Assembly: GCF_017353515.1 (NCBI RefSeq)
Contig: NZ_JAFMPY010000005.1
Location: 1-64,000 of the forward strand
Direction: 5' to 3'
Origin: Jiella sonneratiae
Lineage (GTDB): Bacteria > Pseudomonadota > Alphaproteobacteria > Rhizobiales > Rhizobiaceae
Length of the DNA stretch: 64,000 bases
In this document: positions 11,805 through 20,140 of the stretch, piece by piece
How positions within the stretch are numbered: the first letter of the stretch is position 1
How the letters are laid out: the number at the start of each line of letters is the position of its first letter
The notes under the pieces: generated by a model
Databases searched by the model: none
Told to the model about the DNA's origin: nothing
The model's input: only the letters and a program-made list of their open reading frames with translations
Position numbers and translations under genes: made by a program

Positions 11805-12419
11805 ATGCAGGGACGTTTCAAGCTGTATTTCCATCCCCAGAGCCGCGCCGCCGTGGTGCGCTGGATGCTCGAAGAGGTGGGCGCCGACTACGAGCTCGTG
11901 CCGGTCGACTTCGAGAAGGGCGAGAACCGCTCGCCGGAGTTCCTGGCGCTCAACCCGATGGGCAAGCTGCCGACGCTGGTCCTTCCGGACGGCACCGTGA
12001 TGACCGAGGTCGCGGCGATCCTCGCCCATCTCGCGGACTGTTTTCCCGAGGCCGGCCTCGCCCCGGCGATCGCGACGCCGGAGCGCGCGACCTATTACCG
12101 CTGGCTGTTCTTCGCCCCCTCCTGCCTCGAGCCCGCCGCCGTCGACGCGATGATGCGCAAGGACAGCGCGCCGCTGCCGAAGCGCGCGCTCGGCTGGGGC
12201 AGCTACGACGACGTGATCGACACGCTCGAAGGCCGGCTCGCGGCGGCGCCCTACGTCACCGGGACGCGCTTCACCGCCGCCGATCTCGGGCTCGGCGCGA
12301 CGCTGTGGTGGCTCTCGATGTTCGGCGCGCCGCGGCTTCAGGAAAGCGCGGCGATCAAGGGCTTCGTCGAGCGCGTCACCGGGCGCGAGGCGTTCTTGCG
12401 CCACCGCCAGCCGGCCTGA
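11805..12419 (+). CDS. Glutathione S-transferase family protein
   Basis: 204-residue GST. The N-terminal thioredoxin-like domain (KLYFHPQSRAAVVRWMLEEV, then the cis-proline loop GKLPTLVLPDG and the glutathione gamma-Glu contact MTEVAAILAHLAD) is followed by an all-helical C-terminal domain with FTAADLGLGATLWW. Start at ATG 11805 behind AAAGGCGA. A longer frame reading through the palindromic element upstream was rejected. Such single GSTs usually act in detoxification or dehalogenation; the substrate is unknown. A strong hairpin follows at 12447-12468. Confidence 0.9.
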   Translation: MQGRFKLYFHPQSRAAVVRWMLEEVGADYELVPVDFEKGENRSPEFLALNPMGKLPTLVLPDGTVMTEVAAILAHLADCFPEAGLAPAIATPERATYYRWLFFAPSCLEPAAVDAMMRKDSAPLPKRALGWGSYDDVIDTLEGRLAAAPYVTGTRFTAADLGLGATLWWLSMFGAPRLQESAAIKGFVERVTGREAFLRHRQPA

Positions 12420-12446
12420 CGGTCCCCGCCCGACGTGAGCCGGCGA

Positions 12447-12468
12447 GGCCGGGCCCTGCGGCCCGGCC
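12447..12468 (+). terminator. Hairpin after the GST gene
   Basis: GGCCGGGCC, loop CTGC, GGCCCGGCC: a perfect 9 bp stem 28 bp after the GST stop. It is followed by CATTGCC rather than a T-run, so it is a probable but not classical intrinsic terminator. Confidence 0.55.
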
Positions 12469-12565
12469 CATTGCCATCGTGACGCATCGCGCGTTGACAG
12501 CGCCCGAAAGCCGGTCTTCAAGGGCGCCGAGCCAGCCTGTGGCAAGACGCGAGGGGAGCCCGCCG

Positions 12566-13180
12566 ATGAGCGACACCGTCATCCGGTCCGTCGAACAGCT
12601 CGAAAGCCTCTATGGCGAGGTGCCGGCCGCAGCGTGGATCAAGGAGATCGACCGTCTCAACGACCACTACCGCGCGCTGATCGCGGCCTCGCCCTTCGTG
12701 CTCGTCGCGAGCGTCGGCCCCGAGGGGCTCGACTGCTCGCCGCGCGGCGATCCGGCGGGTTTCGTCGAGGCCGAAGACGAGCGGACGCTGCTCTTGCCCG
12801 ACCGGCCGGGCAACAACCGCGTCGACACGCTGTCCAACATCGTCCGCGACCCGCGGGTGGCGCTGCTCTTCCTCATTCCCGGGGTCGGCGAGACGCTGCG
12901 CGTCAACGGCACCGCCGAGATCGACGTCGATCCGGCGCTCTGCGCGCGGTTCGCCGTCAACGGCAAGCCGGCGCGCAGCGTCGTGCGCATCCGGATCGAC
13001 AGCGTCTACTTCCAGTGCCAGAAGGCGCTCGTCCGCTCCGCCCTGTGGGATCCGGCGCGCCGGGTGGAGCGCCGCTCGCTGCCCTCGGCCGGCGACATGA
13101 TCGGCGCGCTGCTCGAAAATTTCGACGCCGCGCAATACGACGCCGACTATCCCGAGCGCATGAAGCGCACGATCTATTGA
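12566..13180 (+). CDS. Pyridoxamine 5'-phosphate oxidase-like FMN-binding protein
   Basis: 204-residue split-barrel flavin-binding protein of the PPOX superfamily, close to the DR2398/MSMEG_1061 type. Conserved blocks are [59 protein letters not shown] and [16 protein letters not shown]. Start ATG 12566 sits behind GAGGGGAG at 12551-12558. Biochemically it would bind FMN or F420-like cofactors; true pyridoxine oxidase activity is unlikely because the family differs at the substrate site. Convergent with the DUF971 gene. Confidence 0.88.
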   Translation: MSDTVIRSVEQLESLYGEVPAAAWIKEIDRLNDHYRALIAASPFVLVASVGPEGLDCSPRGDPAGFVEAEDERTLLLPDRPGNNRVDTLSNIVRDPRVALLFLIPGVGETLRVNGTAEIDVDPALCARFAVNGKPARSVVRIRIDSVYFQCQKALVRSALWDPARRVERRSLPSAGDMIGALLENFDAAQYDADYPERMKRTIY

Positions 13181-13226
13181 TCGGCCCCGCCCGCCAGCCG
13201 GACCGGCGTCCCGGCGGGGCGCCGGG

Positions 13227-13595
13227 TCAGCCGGGTTCGCGCCGCAGCCCCTTGGCCTTCAACTCGTCGAGATAGCCCTGCCAGCGGGCGTCCTTCTCGC
13301 GGCCGAGTTCGGAAAGGTAGCTCCACGAGAAGAGCCCGGTGTCGTGGCCGTCGGAAAAAACGATCCTGACGGCGTAATGGCCGATCGGCTGGAGGTCGGC
13401 GATTGCGACGTCGCGCTTGCCGGACACCGTCTTGCGATCGGCCTCGGAATGGCCCCGCACCTCGGCCGAGGGCGAGAGGACGCGCAGCATCTCGGCGGAA
13501 AACGCGTCGCGCGCCCCGTCCGGCCAGGTCACGCCGAGGCTGCGGCGGTCCTTCGACACCCTGAGTTCGCGCGGCGCTTCGACGGAACTGTTCAT
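13227..13595 (-). CDS. DUF971 (gamma-butyrobetaine hydroxylase-like N-terminal domain) protein
   Basis: 122-residue stand-alone DUF971 protein. The domain is seen in [53 protein letters not shown] and [16 protein letters not shown]. The same fold forms the N-terminus of butyrobetaine hydroxylase and occurs with iron-sulfur cofactor proteins. It lies divergently beside moaA, a neighbourhood I recall as common in alphaproteobacteria, so a role near molybdenum cofactor or Fe-S enzymes is plausible. Start ATG 13595; longer upstream readings overlap moaA antisense and are false. Confidence 0.86.
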   Translation of the reverse strand: MNSSVEAPRELRVSKDRRSLGVTWPDGARDAFSAEMLRVLSPSAEVRGHSEADRKTVSGKRDVAIADLQPIGHYAVRIVFSDGHDTGLFSWSYLSELGREKDARWQGYLDELKAKGLRREPG

Positions 13596-13730
13596 CGCGT
13601 AAGACCTCCGGGCGCCGGCAGGCCGGCCGTTGCGCCGCTTTTGCAATGGCTTGATCGAGACGGGTGGCTTGACCCGTTCCCCGCGCAATTCCACATTCGT
13701 GGCGGAAAGTGCAAGCAGAAGGACAGTTTC

Positions 13731-14807
13731 TTGAACGAGACGATTGCCCGCGACATCGCAGACCGCCCCGGCGCATCGAGCCTTGCGGCCGGCGGCCGGA
13801 CGGCGCCGCTCGGCGAGATGATCGATCCGTTCGGCCGCGCGATCAGCTATCTCAGGATCTCGGTGACGGACCGCTGCGACTTCCGCTGCGTCTACTGCAT
13901 GGCAGAGAACATGACCTTCCTGCCGAAGCGCGACCTGCTGACGCTGGAGGAGCTCGACCGGCTGGCCACCACCTTCGTCGACAAAGGCGTGCGCAAGCTG
14001 CGCCTGACCGGCGGCGAACCGCTGGTCCGCCGCAACATCATGCATCTCGTCCGCTCCCTGTCGCGGCACCTTCAAACCGGCGCGCTCGACGATCTGACCA
14101 TCACCACCAACGGCTCGCAGCTCGAGCGCTTCGCCGCCGAACTTGCCGATTGCGGCGTGAAGCGCATCAACGTCTCGCTCGACACGCTCGACGCGGACAA
14201 GTTCAAGGCGATCACCCGCTGGGGCGACTTTTCCAAGGTGATGGCGGGAATCCGGGCGGCCCAGGCCGCCGGCATCAGGATCAAGCTCAACGCCGTCGCG
14301 CTGAAGGGCTTCAACGATGCGGAAATTCCCGCGATGCTGGAATGGGCGCATGGCGAGGGCATGGATCTCACCTTGATCGAGACGATGCCGCTCGGCGAGA
14401 TCGAGGGCGACCGTACCGATCAGTATCTGCCGCTCTCGGCGGTGCGGGCGAAGCTTGCCGAACGCTTCACCCTCACCGACATCCCCTATAAGACCGGTGG
14501 GCCGGCCCGCTATGTCGAGGTCGTCGAGACCGGCGGCCGGCTCGGCTTCATCACCCCGCTCACCCACAATTTCTGCGAAAGCTGCAACCGCGTCCGCCTC
14601 ACCTGCACCGGCACGCTCTACATGTGCCTCGGCCAGGAGGACGCGGCCGACCTCAGGGGGCCGCTCAGAGCCTCCGAAGGCAACGAGCTCCTGTCAAACG
14701 CCATCGATGCGGCGATCGGCCGGAAACCGAAGGGACATGACTTCATTATCGATCGTGAGACGCGAAAACCCGCCGTCTCGCGACATATGAGCGTGACCGG
14801 AGGATAG
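13731..14807 (+). CDS. moaA: GTP 3',8-cyclase, molybdenum cofactor biosynthesis
   Basis: Radical SAM enzyme that turns GTP into 3',8-cyclo-7,8-dihydro-GTP, the first step of molybdopterin synthesis. The N-terminal cluster motif is CDFRCVYC (CX3CX2C). The C-terminal [4Fe-4S] ligands are [11 protein letters not shown]...C with CX2CX13C spacing. The protein ends in the conserved Gly-Gly that works in trans with MoaC. Start: TTG 13731, 7 bp behind AGAAGGA (13717-13723), giving 358 residues. The alternative ATG at 13818 gives the 329-residue core ([19 protein letters not shown]). No Moco riboswitch was recognised upstream. Confidence 0.94.
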   Translation: MNETIARDIADRPGASSLAAGGRTAPLGEMIDPFGRAISYLRISVTDRCDFRCVYCMAENMTFLPKRDLLTLEELDRLATTFVDKGVRKLRLTGGEPLVRRNIMHLVRSLSRHLQTGALDDLTITTNGSQLERFAAELADCGVKRINVSLDTLDADKFKAITRWGDFSKVMAGIRAAQAAGIRIKLNAVALKGFNDAEIPAMLEWAHGEGMDLTLIETMPLGEIEGDRTDQYLPLSAVRAKLAERFTLTDIPYKTGGPARYVEVVETGGRLGFITPLTHNFCESCNRVRLTCTGTLYMCLGQEDAADLRGPLRASEGNELLSNAIDAAIGRKPKGHDFIIDRETRKPAVSRHMSVTGG

Positions 14808-14809
14808 AC

Positions 14810-15292
14810 ATGTCGAAATCGCGGTATCTGTCGCTGGCAGTGGCAACCGGCCTTGCCGGAGTGGCCGCCTGCGCGCCTGCCCTCGCGGGCCAGGTGACCT
14901 ACCAGAACGAACGCTACGGGACGAAGGCGAGCTTTCCGTCCGAGGCGTTTCCGGAAAAGCTGCCCGCCCCGGTCGAGGGCGACGGTCTCGCCTGGGCCTC
15001 GCCCGAGGGCGCCCAGATCTTCATCTATGCCCGCGAGAACCGCGGCGGCGAGACGCCGAAATCGATCATCCGCGAACGCGGCCGCATGGACGAGGTGACC
15101 TACGACGCCTCCGGCAACCGCTGGGCGGTGGTGTCCGGCTATCATCGCGGCCAGATCTTCTACGAGCGCTACATCTTCCGCGGCGACCTGATCCATTCGG
15201 TGGCGATCCGCTATCCGAAGGACGAGCGGGCGACTTACGACAAGCTGGTCGGTCCGGTGACGATGACGCTGAAGGGACCTTCCGGCGGCTGA
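14810..15292 (+). CDS. Exported protein of unknown function
   Basis: 160-residue protein with a clear signal peptide (hydrophobic segment to about residue 26, cleavage after ALA-G). The mature part is small and mixed: YQNERYGTKASFPSEAFPEK, then GAQIFIYARENRGGETPKS and YHRGQIFYERYIFRGDLIH, ending with a glycine-rich tail. I do not recognise a named family. The layout resembles small periplasmic alpha/beta proteins of rhizobia. It starts 2 bp after the moaA stop, so it is co-transcribed with moaA, but this does not prove a cofactor role. Confidence 0.72.
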   Translation: MSKSRYLSLAVATGLAGVAACAPALAGQVTYQNERYGTKASFPSEAFPEKLPAPVEGDGLAWASPEGAQIFIYARENRGGETPKSIIRERGRMDEVTYDASGNRWAVVSGYHRGQIFYERYIFRGDLIHSVAIRYPKDERATYDKLVGPVTMTLKGPSGG

Positions 15293-15349
15293 GCGGCACC
15301 CGCATCACGGCTTGCCCGAGATGCCTGAGGGCGAAGGGACGGCCGGCCG

Positions 15350-15907
15350 TCAGGAGGCAAGCGCCCGATAGGCCTGGAGCGCGGTGGCAAGGCCCGCCTG
15401 CGCGTCCGAAAACACCGTCTCCCCGCCGGCTGGCGGCACCTTTCGGTCCGCAACGGCGGGCGCCGCGAGCGACGGCCCGGCCGCCGCCAGTGCGGCGGGG
15501 ATGCGGCCGATCTCGGCGACGAGCTTGCGGCGCCGCCATTCCTCCTGCTTTTCGATCGCCGCCTGGCGGATGTCGCGGACGGGGGATGCGTCCTCCGTCG
15601 AGACGACCGTCGGTGCCGCGGGCGCGGTCTCAATCGTCGTCGACAGGAGGCTCTCTCCGGCTGCGACCGCCTGCGGCGTCGCCGCTTCGTCCGATCCGCC
15701 GAGATGAAACCTCACGATGGCTCCGATGACCCGGTCGCCGGCTTTCGCGACCGCGACGGGAGCGACCGTCGGCGTGGGCGCCGGGCTTGCGGCGGGCGGC
15801 GCTGCGGGTGCCTCGGGCGCCGTCCCGGCGTTGCCGAGACGCTGCCTGACGATCTGCAGGATCGCCCGGGTGAGAAGCTTGAAGAGCCCCAGCACGTCGA
15901 CGTTCAT
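15350..15907 (-). CDS. Hypothetical Ala/Pro-rich protein
   Basis: 185-residue protein of no recognised family. It begins MNVDVLGLFKLLTRAILQIV, a short amphipathic helix. A low-complexity Pro/Ala segment (residues 27-55) follows, then a helical charged part with AAIEKQEEWRRRKLVAEIGR and an Ala-rich end. No signal peptide or long membrane helix. The ribosome site GAGGAGGATTGC directly before ATG 15907 supports translation. It lies 50 bp downstream of another unknown gene on the same strand, and both are 558 bp long although unrelated in sequence. Confidence 0.62.
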   Translation of the reverse strand: MNVDVLGLFKLLTRAILQIVRQRLGNAGTAPEAPAAPPAASPAPTPTVAPVAVAKAGDRVIGAIVRFHLGGSDEAATPQAVAAGESLLSTTIETAPAAPTVVSTEDASPVRDIRQAAIEKQEEWRRRKLVAEIGRIPAALAAAGPSLAAPAVADRKVPPAGGETVFSDAQAGLATALQAYRALAS

Positions 15908-15957
15908 GCAATCCTCCTCTTTCGCCGGATTCAGCCGCAGGCCCGAAGGTGCAAGGC

Positions 15958-16515
15958 TCAGTCGGGCGGCCACGACCGCAAGGGTCGCACGACGATGCCG
16001 TCGCTGCCGGATTTAAGCGGCGGATCGTCCCCCTCGGCCGGCCGCTCGGCCCGCGCCAGGGCCTCGATCAGGTCGCGGATTTCCTTCCAGTCCCGCTCGC
16101 CGGCCGGCGCGGGCGGTAGTGCCTCTTCCGCGGGGGGGAGATCTCCCGGCGCGCCGGAGAGCGAGGCCCGCAGGGCCGCGGAGAGCGGCGCCGCGTCTTC
16201 GGCCGGCTCGGCGGAGGACGACGGCCGCCGCCGCCGGCGGGTCTCCTCTGCCGCCATCAGGGCGTCGAGCGCCCGGCTGACGCCGGAGACGGCGAGCGTG
16301 CTGCCGCCGGTGACCGGCGGGGCGTCGGCGCGCTGCCCGGAAGGTTCGGCTGCGTGGTCGCTGGCCTTGTCGCCTGCCGACCCGCCGGTCTGCGAGGCGG
16401 CGCGGCGGCGACGGCGCTCGCGCCGCAGCCGCTCGATGTCCTCCTCGATGCGGCCCAGGCCGGGATCCGAATAGCCGCCGAGAAGGGCGGTGACTGCCGA
16501 GAAGCTGAAGCCCAT
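15958..16515 (-). CDS. Hypothetical charged, disordered protein
   Basis: 185-residue protein with no recognised family. A short hydrophobic start (MGFSFSAVTALLGGYSDPG) is followed by a strongly basic helix (RIEEDIERLRRERRRRRAAS), a long low-complexity region rich in Ala, Ser, Pro and Glu, and a short ordered end (DWKEIRDLIEALARAER; SDGIVVRPLRSWPPD). It is first in a two-gene leftward unit with the gene at 15350. Base composition and codon use look like its neighbours, so it is probably expressed, but function cannot be inferred. Confidence 0.6.
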   Translation of the reverse strand: MGFSFSAVTALLGGYSDPGLGRIEEDIERLRRERRRRRAASQTGGSAGDKASDHAAEPSGQRADAPPVTGGSTLAVSGVSRALDALMAAEETRRRRRPSSSAEPAEDAAPLSAALRASLSGAPGDLPPAEEALPPAPAGERDWKEIRDLIEALARAERPAEGDDPPLKSGSDGIVVRPLRSWPPD

Positions 16516-16693
16516 CTGCCCTTCTCCAGAGACGATCTGACAAGACAGTGGGAAGGATCGACTGCGATTTCCTTGCGTCCGGTGCGGCGATTTTAACGAT
16601 CCGTCACCTGCGGCGAGATTCTCGCGATCTTGTTACCGAGGTCTTCTTGGCGAACGCTCGGGCAGCTGCCTCCCGTGGGCGCGTCCGCCCTCT

Positions 16694-16739
16694 CCCCTCA
16701 TCCTGCGGTGCGAGCGCAGCGAGCCTCCAAGGTCGAGGG
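16694..16739 (+). repeat. HPEVRAER-type intergenic repeat
   Basis: CCCCTCATCCTGCGGTGCG...GAGCCTCCAAGGTCGAGGG. Same family as the pair inside hyuAB and the copies at 16885 and 16979. It is slightly diverged (GCGGTGCGAGCGCAG). Confidence 0.75.
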
Positions 16740-16740
16740 C

Positions 16741-16824
16741 GCTCATGCGGCAATGACGCTTCGTCCGTCGGCTTGGTGGAAGCTGCGAACGCAGACGGCG
16801 GGGTGCCCGGGCGAATGCCGGATC
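16741..16824 (+). repeat. 84 bp direct repeat, copy 1
   Basis: From GCTCATGCGGCAATGACG to GCGAATGCCGGATC. It matches 17037-17121 in the same orientation with roughly nine differences and one length change. Each copy sits directly after an HPEVRAER-type repeat, so repeat and flank were probably duplicated together. Confidence 0.75.
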
Positions 16825-16884
16825 GTCAGCCCCGCAGGACGGGTTCGGCAGCGAAATCACGGAGCGCTGAGGCGTCCGCCCTGT

Positions 16885-16931
16885 CCCCTCATCCTGAGGT
16901 GCGAGCGGAGCGAGCCTCGAAGGGCGAGGGG
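16885..16931 (+). repeat. HPEVRAER-type intergenic repeat
   Basis: CCCCTCATCCTGAGGTGCGA...CTCGAAGGGCGAGGGGA, the cleanest copy in the window and nearly the same as the one inside hyuAB. Preceded by GCGTCCGCCCTGTCC, which also precedes the copy at 16694. Confidence 0.78.
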
Positions 16932-16978
16932 ACAGCCGCGGTGACATCCCCGCGGCTCTCAGAAAGCGTGCCGAGCGC

Positions 16979-17034
16979 CCCTCGCCCTTCGAGGCTCCCC
17001 CGCCCTTCGAGCGGGCTCGCACCTCAGGATGAGG
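16979..17034 (-). repeat. HPEVRAER-type repeat, reversed, with internal duplication
   Basis: Reversed copy in which CGCCCTTCGAG is present twice, giving a longer unit. It faces the copy at 16885, so the two could fold into a long hairpin. Confidence 0.72.
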
Positions 17035-17036
17035 GC

Positions 17037-17121
17037 GCTCGTGCGGCGATGACACTTCGTCCTTCGGCTACGTGGAAGCTGTGAACGCAGACGGTGGGGT
17101 CCCCCGGGCGAATGCCGGATC
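17037..17121 (+). repeat. 85 bp direct repeat, copy 2
   Basis: Second copy of the unit at 16741-16824, about 88-90 percent identical by eye, ending GCGAATGCCGGATC. Confidence 0.75.
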
Positions 17122-17304
17122 TTTCCGGCCACCGGGCGCACACTTGCCCGCGGGCGCGGCGGCGACATCTCTTTTGCAGGGAAGGCCGCGCGGCGCGTCG
17201 CCGCGAGGCTCGGAGTATGGCGAGACGATCGTCGGTATGATGGCGTCGCATCGAGCGTGGAAAGAGGCGAGAAACCGGGAGCGCTGCCGCCGGAGGGCCG
17301 CCGC

Positions 17305-17928
17305 GTGAGGCCCGCCGGCGTGATTCTTGCCGGAGGGCGCGGCAGCCGCATGGGGGGCGCGGTTCCCAAGCCCCTGGTGGAACTTGCCGGCCGTCCGCTG
17401 ATCGCCTACGTCATCGACAGGCTGTCGGCGCAGGCCGGGCCGCTGATCCTCGCGGCACCGCGCGGCGTCGGCTTCGAGCGGTTCGGGCTCGACCTCGCTC
17501 CGGACCGCCGGCCGGACCTTCCCGGCCCCCTCGCCGGCATCGAGGCCGGCCTGGAGGCGGCGGCTCATCGCCTCCCCGCCGGCCCGGCATATCTTCTGGT
17601 CACCCCCGGCGACACGCCGTTCCTGCCGGCCGATCTCGCCGCACGGCTTGCCGCCCCGGCGGCGCAGACCCCGGTGATCGTGCGGTTCTCGGGCGTCCGG
17701 CAGCCGGCGGTCGGGCTCTGGCCCGTCGCCGTCCTTCCGGCTCTGACCGCCTGGCTCGACGACGGGCGGCCGCTGGCGATCCGCGCCTTTCTCGACACGA
17801 TCGGCCATCAGGAGGTGGCGATCCCCGCCTCGCCCTCGGCTCCCGGCGGCGATCCCTTCTTCAACGTCAACTCGCCCGGCGAACTCGCGCTCGCCGAACG
17901 GTTTCTCGATGCCGCGGGGGGGAGATGA
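17305..17928 (+). CDS. mobA: Molybdenum cofactor guanylyltransferase
   Basis: 207-residue nucleotidyltransferase that attaches GMP to molybdopterin. The N-terminal nucleotide-binding motif is ILAGGRGSRMGG followed by PKPLVELAGRPLI. The metal-binding aspartate region is YLLVTPGDTPFLPADLAARL, and the protein ends with the PFFNVNSPGELA motif that closes MobA proteins. GTG 17305 follows CGGAGGG (17291-17297) and gives the usual N-terminus; a longer reading has no family match. It lies near moaA but is separated by two leftward genes and a repeat region. Confidence 0.92.
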   Translation: MRPAGVILAGGRGSRMGGAVPKPLVELAGRPLIAYVIDRLSAQAGPLILAAPRGVGFERFGLDLAPDRRPDLPGPLAGIEAGLEAAAHRLPAGPAYLLVTPGDTPFLPADLAARLAAPAAQTPVIVRFSGVRQPAVGLWPVAVLPALTAWLDDGRPLAIRAFLDTIGHQEVAIPASPSAPGGDPFFNVNSPGELALAERFLDAAGGR

Positions 17929-18098
17929 GCCGCCCCCGGGCCGTTCTCCCGCGACGGCGGAAACGGCGAATAAGGAAGAGTTGCGCTCGCCGTTCGAAAA
18001 GTGGCAGCATGCCTTCCTACCGTGCATGCCCAAGCAAGCGGCAGCAGCAACGGCCGTGCCCGCACGGCGAATGATTCGTTCCGACACATGAGGTATCC

Positions 18099-18911
18099 AT
18101 GCGCCTTTCCACCACCCTCGCCCTCGCCGCCGCGCTCTCGGCGCTGCTGGCGGGCTCCGCCACCGCGCAGGAGAGCGACGCCGACAAGGACTGGTCGAAG
18201 GTCAGGATCGGCACCGAGGGCGCCTATCCTCCCTTCAACTTCCTCGACGCTTCGGGCGAGCTCAAGGGCTTCGACGTCGACATCGCCAAGGCGCTCTGCG
18301 AGCACATGAAGGTCGAATGCACCTTCGTCACCCAGGACTGGGACGGGATGATCCCGGCGCTACAGAACGGCAATTTCGACGCCATCGTCGCCTCCATGTC
18401 GATCACGCCGGAGCGCGAGGAACAGATCGACTTCACCAACAAGTACTACAACACGCCGCCGGCGATCGCCGTGCCGAAGGACTCCGAGGTCACCGAGGCG
18501 ACGGACGAGGCGCTGTCGGGCAAGGCGATCGGCGCGCAGGTGTCGACCACCCACGCCCGGGCGGCCGCGGCGCTGTTTCCCGATGCCGACATCCGCCAGT
18601 ATCCGACCGCCGAGGAATACAAGCTCGACATCGAGAACGGCCGTCTCGACGCGGTGATGGACGACGTCGTCGTCCTCGACGAATGGATCAAGAGCGACGA
18701 GGGCAAGTGCTGCAAGATCCTCGGCACGCTCCCCGCGGACCCGAAGATCTACGGCAAGGGCGTCGGCGTCGGCCTCAGGAAGGGCTCCGACAAGCTCAAG
18801 AAGATGTTCGACGACGCCATCGCCGAGATCCGCAAGGACGGCACCTACGAAAAGATCCAGTCGAAATATTTCGACTTCGACGTCTATGGCGCCGATCCGG
18901 ACGCCAAGTGA
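18099..18911 (+). CDS. Polar amino acid ABC transporter, substrate-binding protein
   Basis: 270-residue periplasmic binding protein of the HisJ/LAO-binding family (lysine, arginine, ornithine or histidine type). Signal peptide to about residue 23 (SATAQ-ES). Family blocks: VRIGTEGAYPPFNFLDASGE, GFDVDIAKALCEHMKVECTF, NFDAIVASMSITPEREEQID, and the hinge NGRLDAVMDDVVVLDEWI. The paired cysteines CEHMKVEC near residue 67 are typical of LAO-type proteins. A terminator-like hairpin follows at 18974. The permease genes come after a leftward gene, so the receptor is transcribed alone. Confidence 0.92.
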   Translation: MRLSTTLALAAALSALLAGSATAQESDADKDWSKVRIGTEGAYPPFNFLDASGELKGFDVDIAKALCEHMKVECTFVTQDWDGMIPALQNGNFDAIVASMSITPEREEQIDFTNKYYNTPPAIAVPKDSEVTEATDEALSGKAIGAQVSTTHARAAAALFPDADIRQYPTAEEYKLDIENGRLDAVMDDVVVLDEWIKSDEGKCCKILGTLPADPKIYGKGVGVGLRKGSDKLKKMFDDAIAEIRKDGTYEKIQSKYFDFDVYGADPDAK

Positions 18912-18973
18912 GGCGCCGGGATGTGCCCGGCGGGCGACCGCCTCCCCGCTCGACGACATGAAATGATGAAGGA

Positions 18974-18999
18974 GGCCGCCGGCGTGATCGCCGGCGGCC
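18974..18999 (+). terminator. Intrinsic terminator after the amino acid receptor gene
   Basis: GGCCGCCGGCG, loop TGAT, CGCCGGCGGCC: a perfect 11 bp stem, then GCTTTCGTTCG. It isolates the receptor message from the downstream region and may also serve the leftward gene ending at 19059. Confidence 0.75.
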
Positions 19000-19058
19000 G
19001 CTTTCGTTCGCAATTGGCAACGCGGCCGACCCGGGTCGAAACGTCGAGGTCAGGCTTG

Positions 19059-20021
19059 TCACTCGATGACGTAGTCCCAGTCCGCCGGAACGAATTCGTA
19101 GGAGCCGGCGTCGGCGGCGGCACGGACATGGCCGACGCTCGGAAAGGCGATGTGCATGCCGGCGATGCGCGTGCGGGCTTCGGCGACGTCCTTCAGCAGC
19201 GCCTTGCGGGTGGCGATCGCCTTCTGAGGATCGGTGTCGAAGGCGATTCCCACCCCCGGCCGCGGAAACTGGATCGGCGCGACATGGACGATGTCGCCCC
19301 AGACCAGCAGCCCGGCCTCGCCTTCGCCGATCATGTAGCCGGTGTGACCCGGCGTATGCCCGAAGAGCTCGCGGGCGGTGATTCCCGGCACGACCTCGCC
19401 GTCGCCGGCGAACGTCTTCACCTTGTCGCCGGCGGCCTGCATCGCCCCCGCCGCGATGTCGAAGAAACCCTTGGCGGCATCGGGCGCCGCAGCGCGGTTC
19501 GCCGCCGAGGTCCAGTAGTCGTATTCCGCGGCGTTGACGTGCACCGCCGCGTTCGGGAAGGTCGGCTTCCCGCCGATCGCCAGCCCGCCGACATGGTCGG
19601 GATGAAGGTGGGTCAGGAGAACGTCGGTGACGTCCTCGGGCTTCAGCCCCGCCGCCTCCAGCCGTTCCTCCAGCTTGCCGAGATCGGGAAAGGCGCCGGC
19701 GCCGCCGGTGTCGATCAGCACCGTGCGGTCCGGCATGTGGACGATATAGGCGTTGACCCCGGTGGTGACCGGCGGGGCGCCGCGGAAGGCGGCCGCAAGC
19801 AGCGCCTTCGCCTCGCCGGGCTCGATGTTCGAGAGCAGCGACAGGTCGATGGCGAGATGCCCGTCGGAAAAGGCGGAGACGACGCTGTCGCCGACGGCAA
19901 AGCGCTGCACCGGCAGGACCTGGCCCTTCGGCCGCGTCGACGCCGCGAGGGCGGGGCGAAGATGCAGCGCGAGCGGCGCGGCAAGGCTCGCGGCGATGAA
20001 ACTGCGTCTGGTGAAGGTCAT
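19059..20021 (-). CDS. MBL-fold metallo-hydrolase with Tat signal
   Basis: 320-residue exported metallo-beta-lactamase-fold hydrolase. The start FTRRSFIAASLAAPLALHL is a twin-arginine (Tat) type signal. The zinc motif THLHPDHVGG is complete, with later ligands in GHTPGHTGYM and WGDIVHVAPIQFP. It resembles the quorum-quenching/AttM-like and arylsulfatase-like MBL proteins, but the substrate is unknown. Start ATG 20021 follows GAGGAG. It is divergent from the permease genes and separates them from their receptor gene, which suggests an insertion into a former his/LAO-type ABC operon. Confidence 0.9.
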   Translation of the reverse strand: MTFTRRSFIAASLAAPLALHLRPALAASTRPKGQVLPVQRFAVGDSVVSAFSDGHLAIDLSLLSNIEPGEAKALLAAAFRGAPPVTTGVNAYIVHMPDRTVLIDTGGAGAFPDLGKLEERLEAAGLKPEDVTDVLLTHLHPDHVGGLAIGGKPTFPNAAVHVNAAEYDYWTSAANRAAAPDAAKGFFDIAAGAMQAAGDKVKTFAGDGEVVPGITARELFGHTPGHTGYMIGEGEAGLLVWGDIVHVAPIQFPRPGVGIAFDTDPQKAIATRKALLKDVAEARTRIAGMHIAFPSVGHVRAAADAGSYEFVPADWDYVIE

Positions 20022-20140
20022 TTCGCGGCACTCCTCTTCCGTGTTCCGCAAGGTTTCCGGCACGCGCCACAGTCGGTCCGCGGGCGCCGCTTGTCTCGTC
20101 AATTCTTTTCGATGTCGCGGAGGTCCTAAGGGCGGCCCAG

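Larger units (their letters stand above)
16516..17304. other. Gene-free repeat region before mobA
   Basis: About 790 bp with no believable gene. It holds three copies of the HPEVRAER-type repeat (16694-16739, 16885-16931, and reversed 16979-17034) and two copies of an 84-85 bp direct repeat (16741-16824 and 17037-17121). Open frames here only translate the repeats. The left end should contain the leftward promoter for 16515 and the right end the promoter of mobA. Confidence 0.7.

Noticed and set aside
13184-13220. GCCCCGCC...GGCGGGGC as a bidirectional terminator between the PPOX and DUF971 genes
   Set aside because: The 21-base loop and plain GC arms can arise by chance in this composition; not strong enough to list as a feature.
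13344-13730. Long N-terminal extension of MoaA
   Set aside because: It overlaps the DUF971 gene antisense and has no family match. TTG 13731 with AGAAGGA explains the start.
16548-17084. Open frames encoding [16 protein letters not shown]-like peptides
   Set aside because: They only translate the intergenic repeats and have no independent coding signal. In hyuAB the same peptide is kept because it is inside a real gene.
18001-18017. Sigma-54-like promoter (GTGGCAGCATGCC) before the amino acid receptor gene
   Set aside because: The -24 GG is present but the required -12 GC is not at the right spacing, so the match is not good enough.
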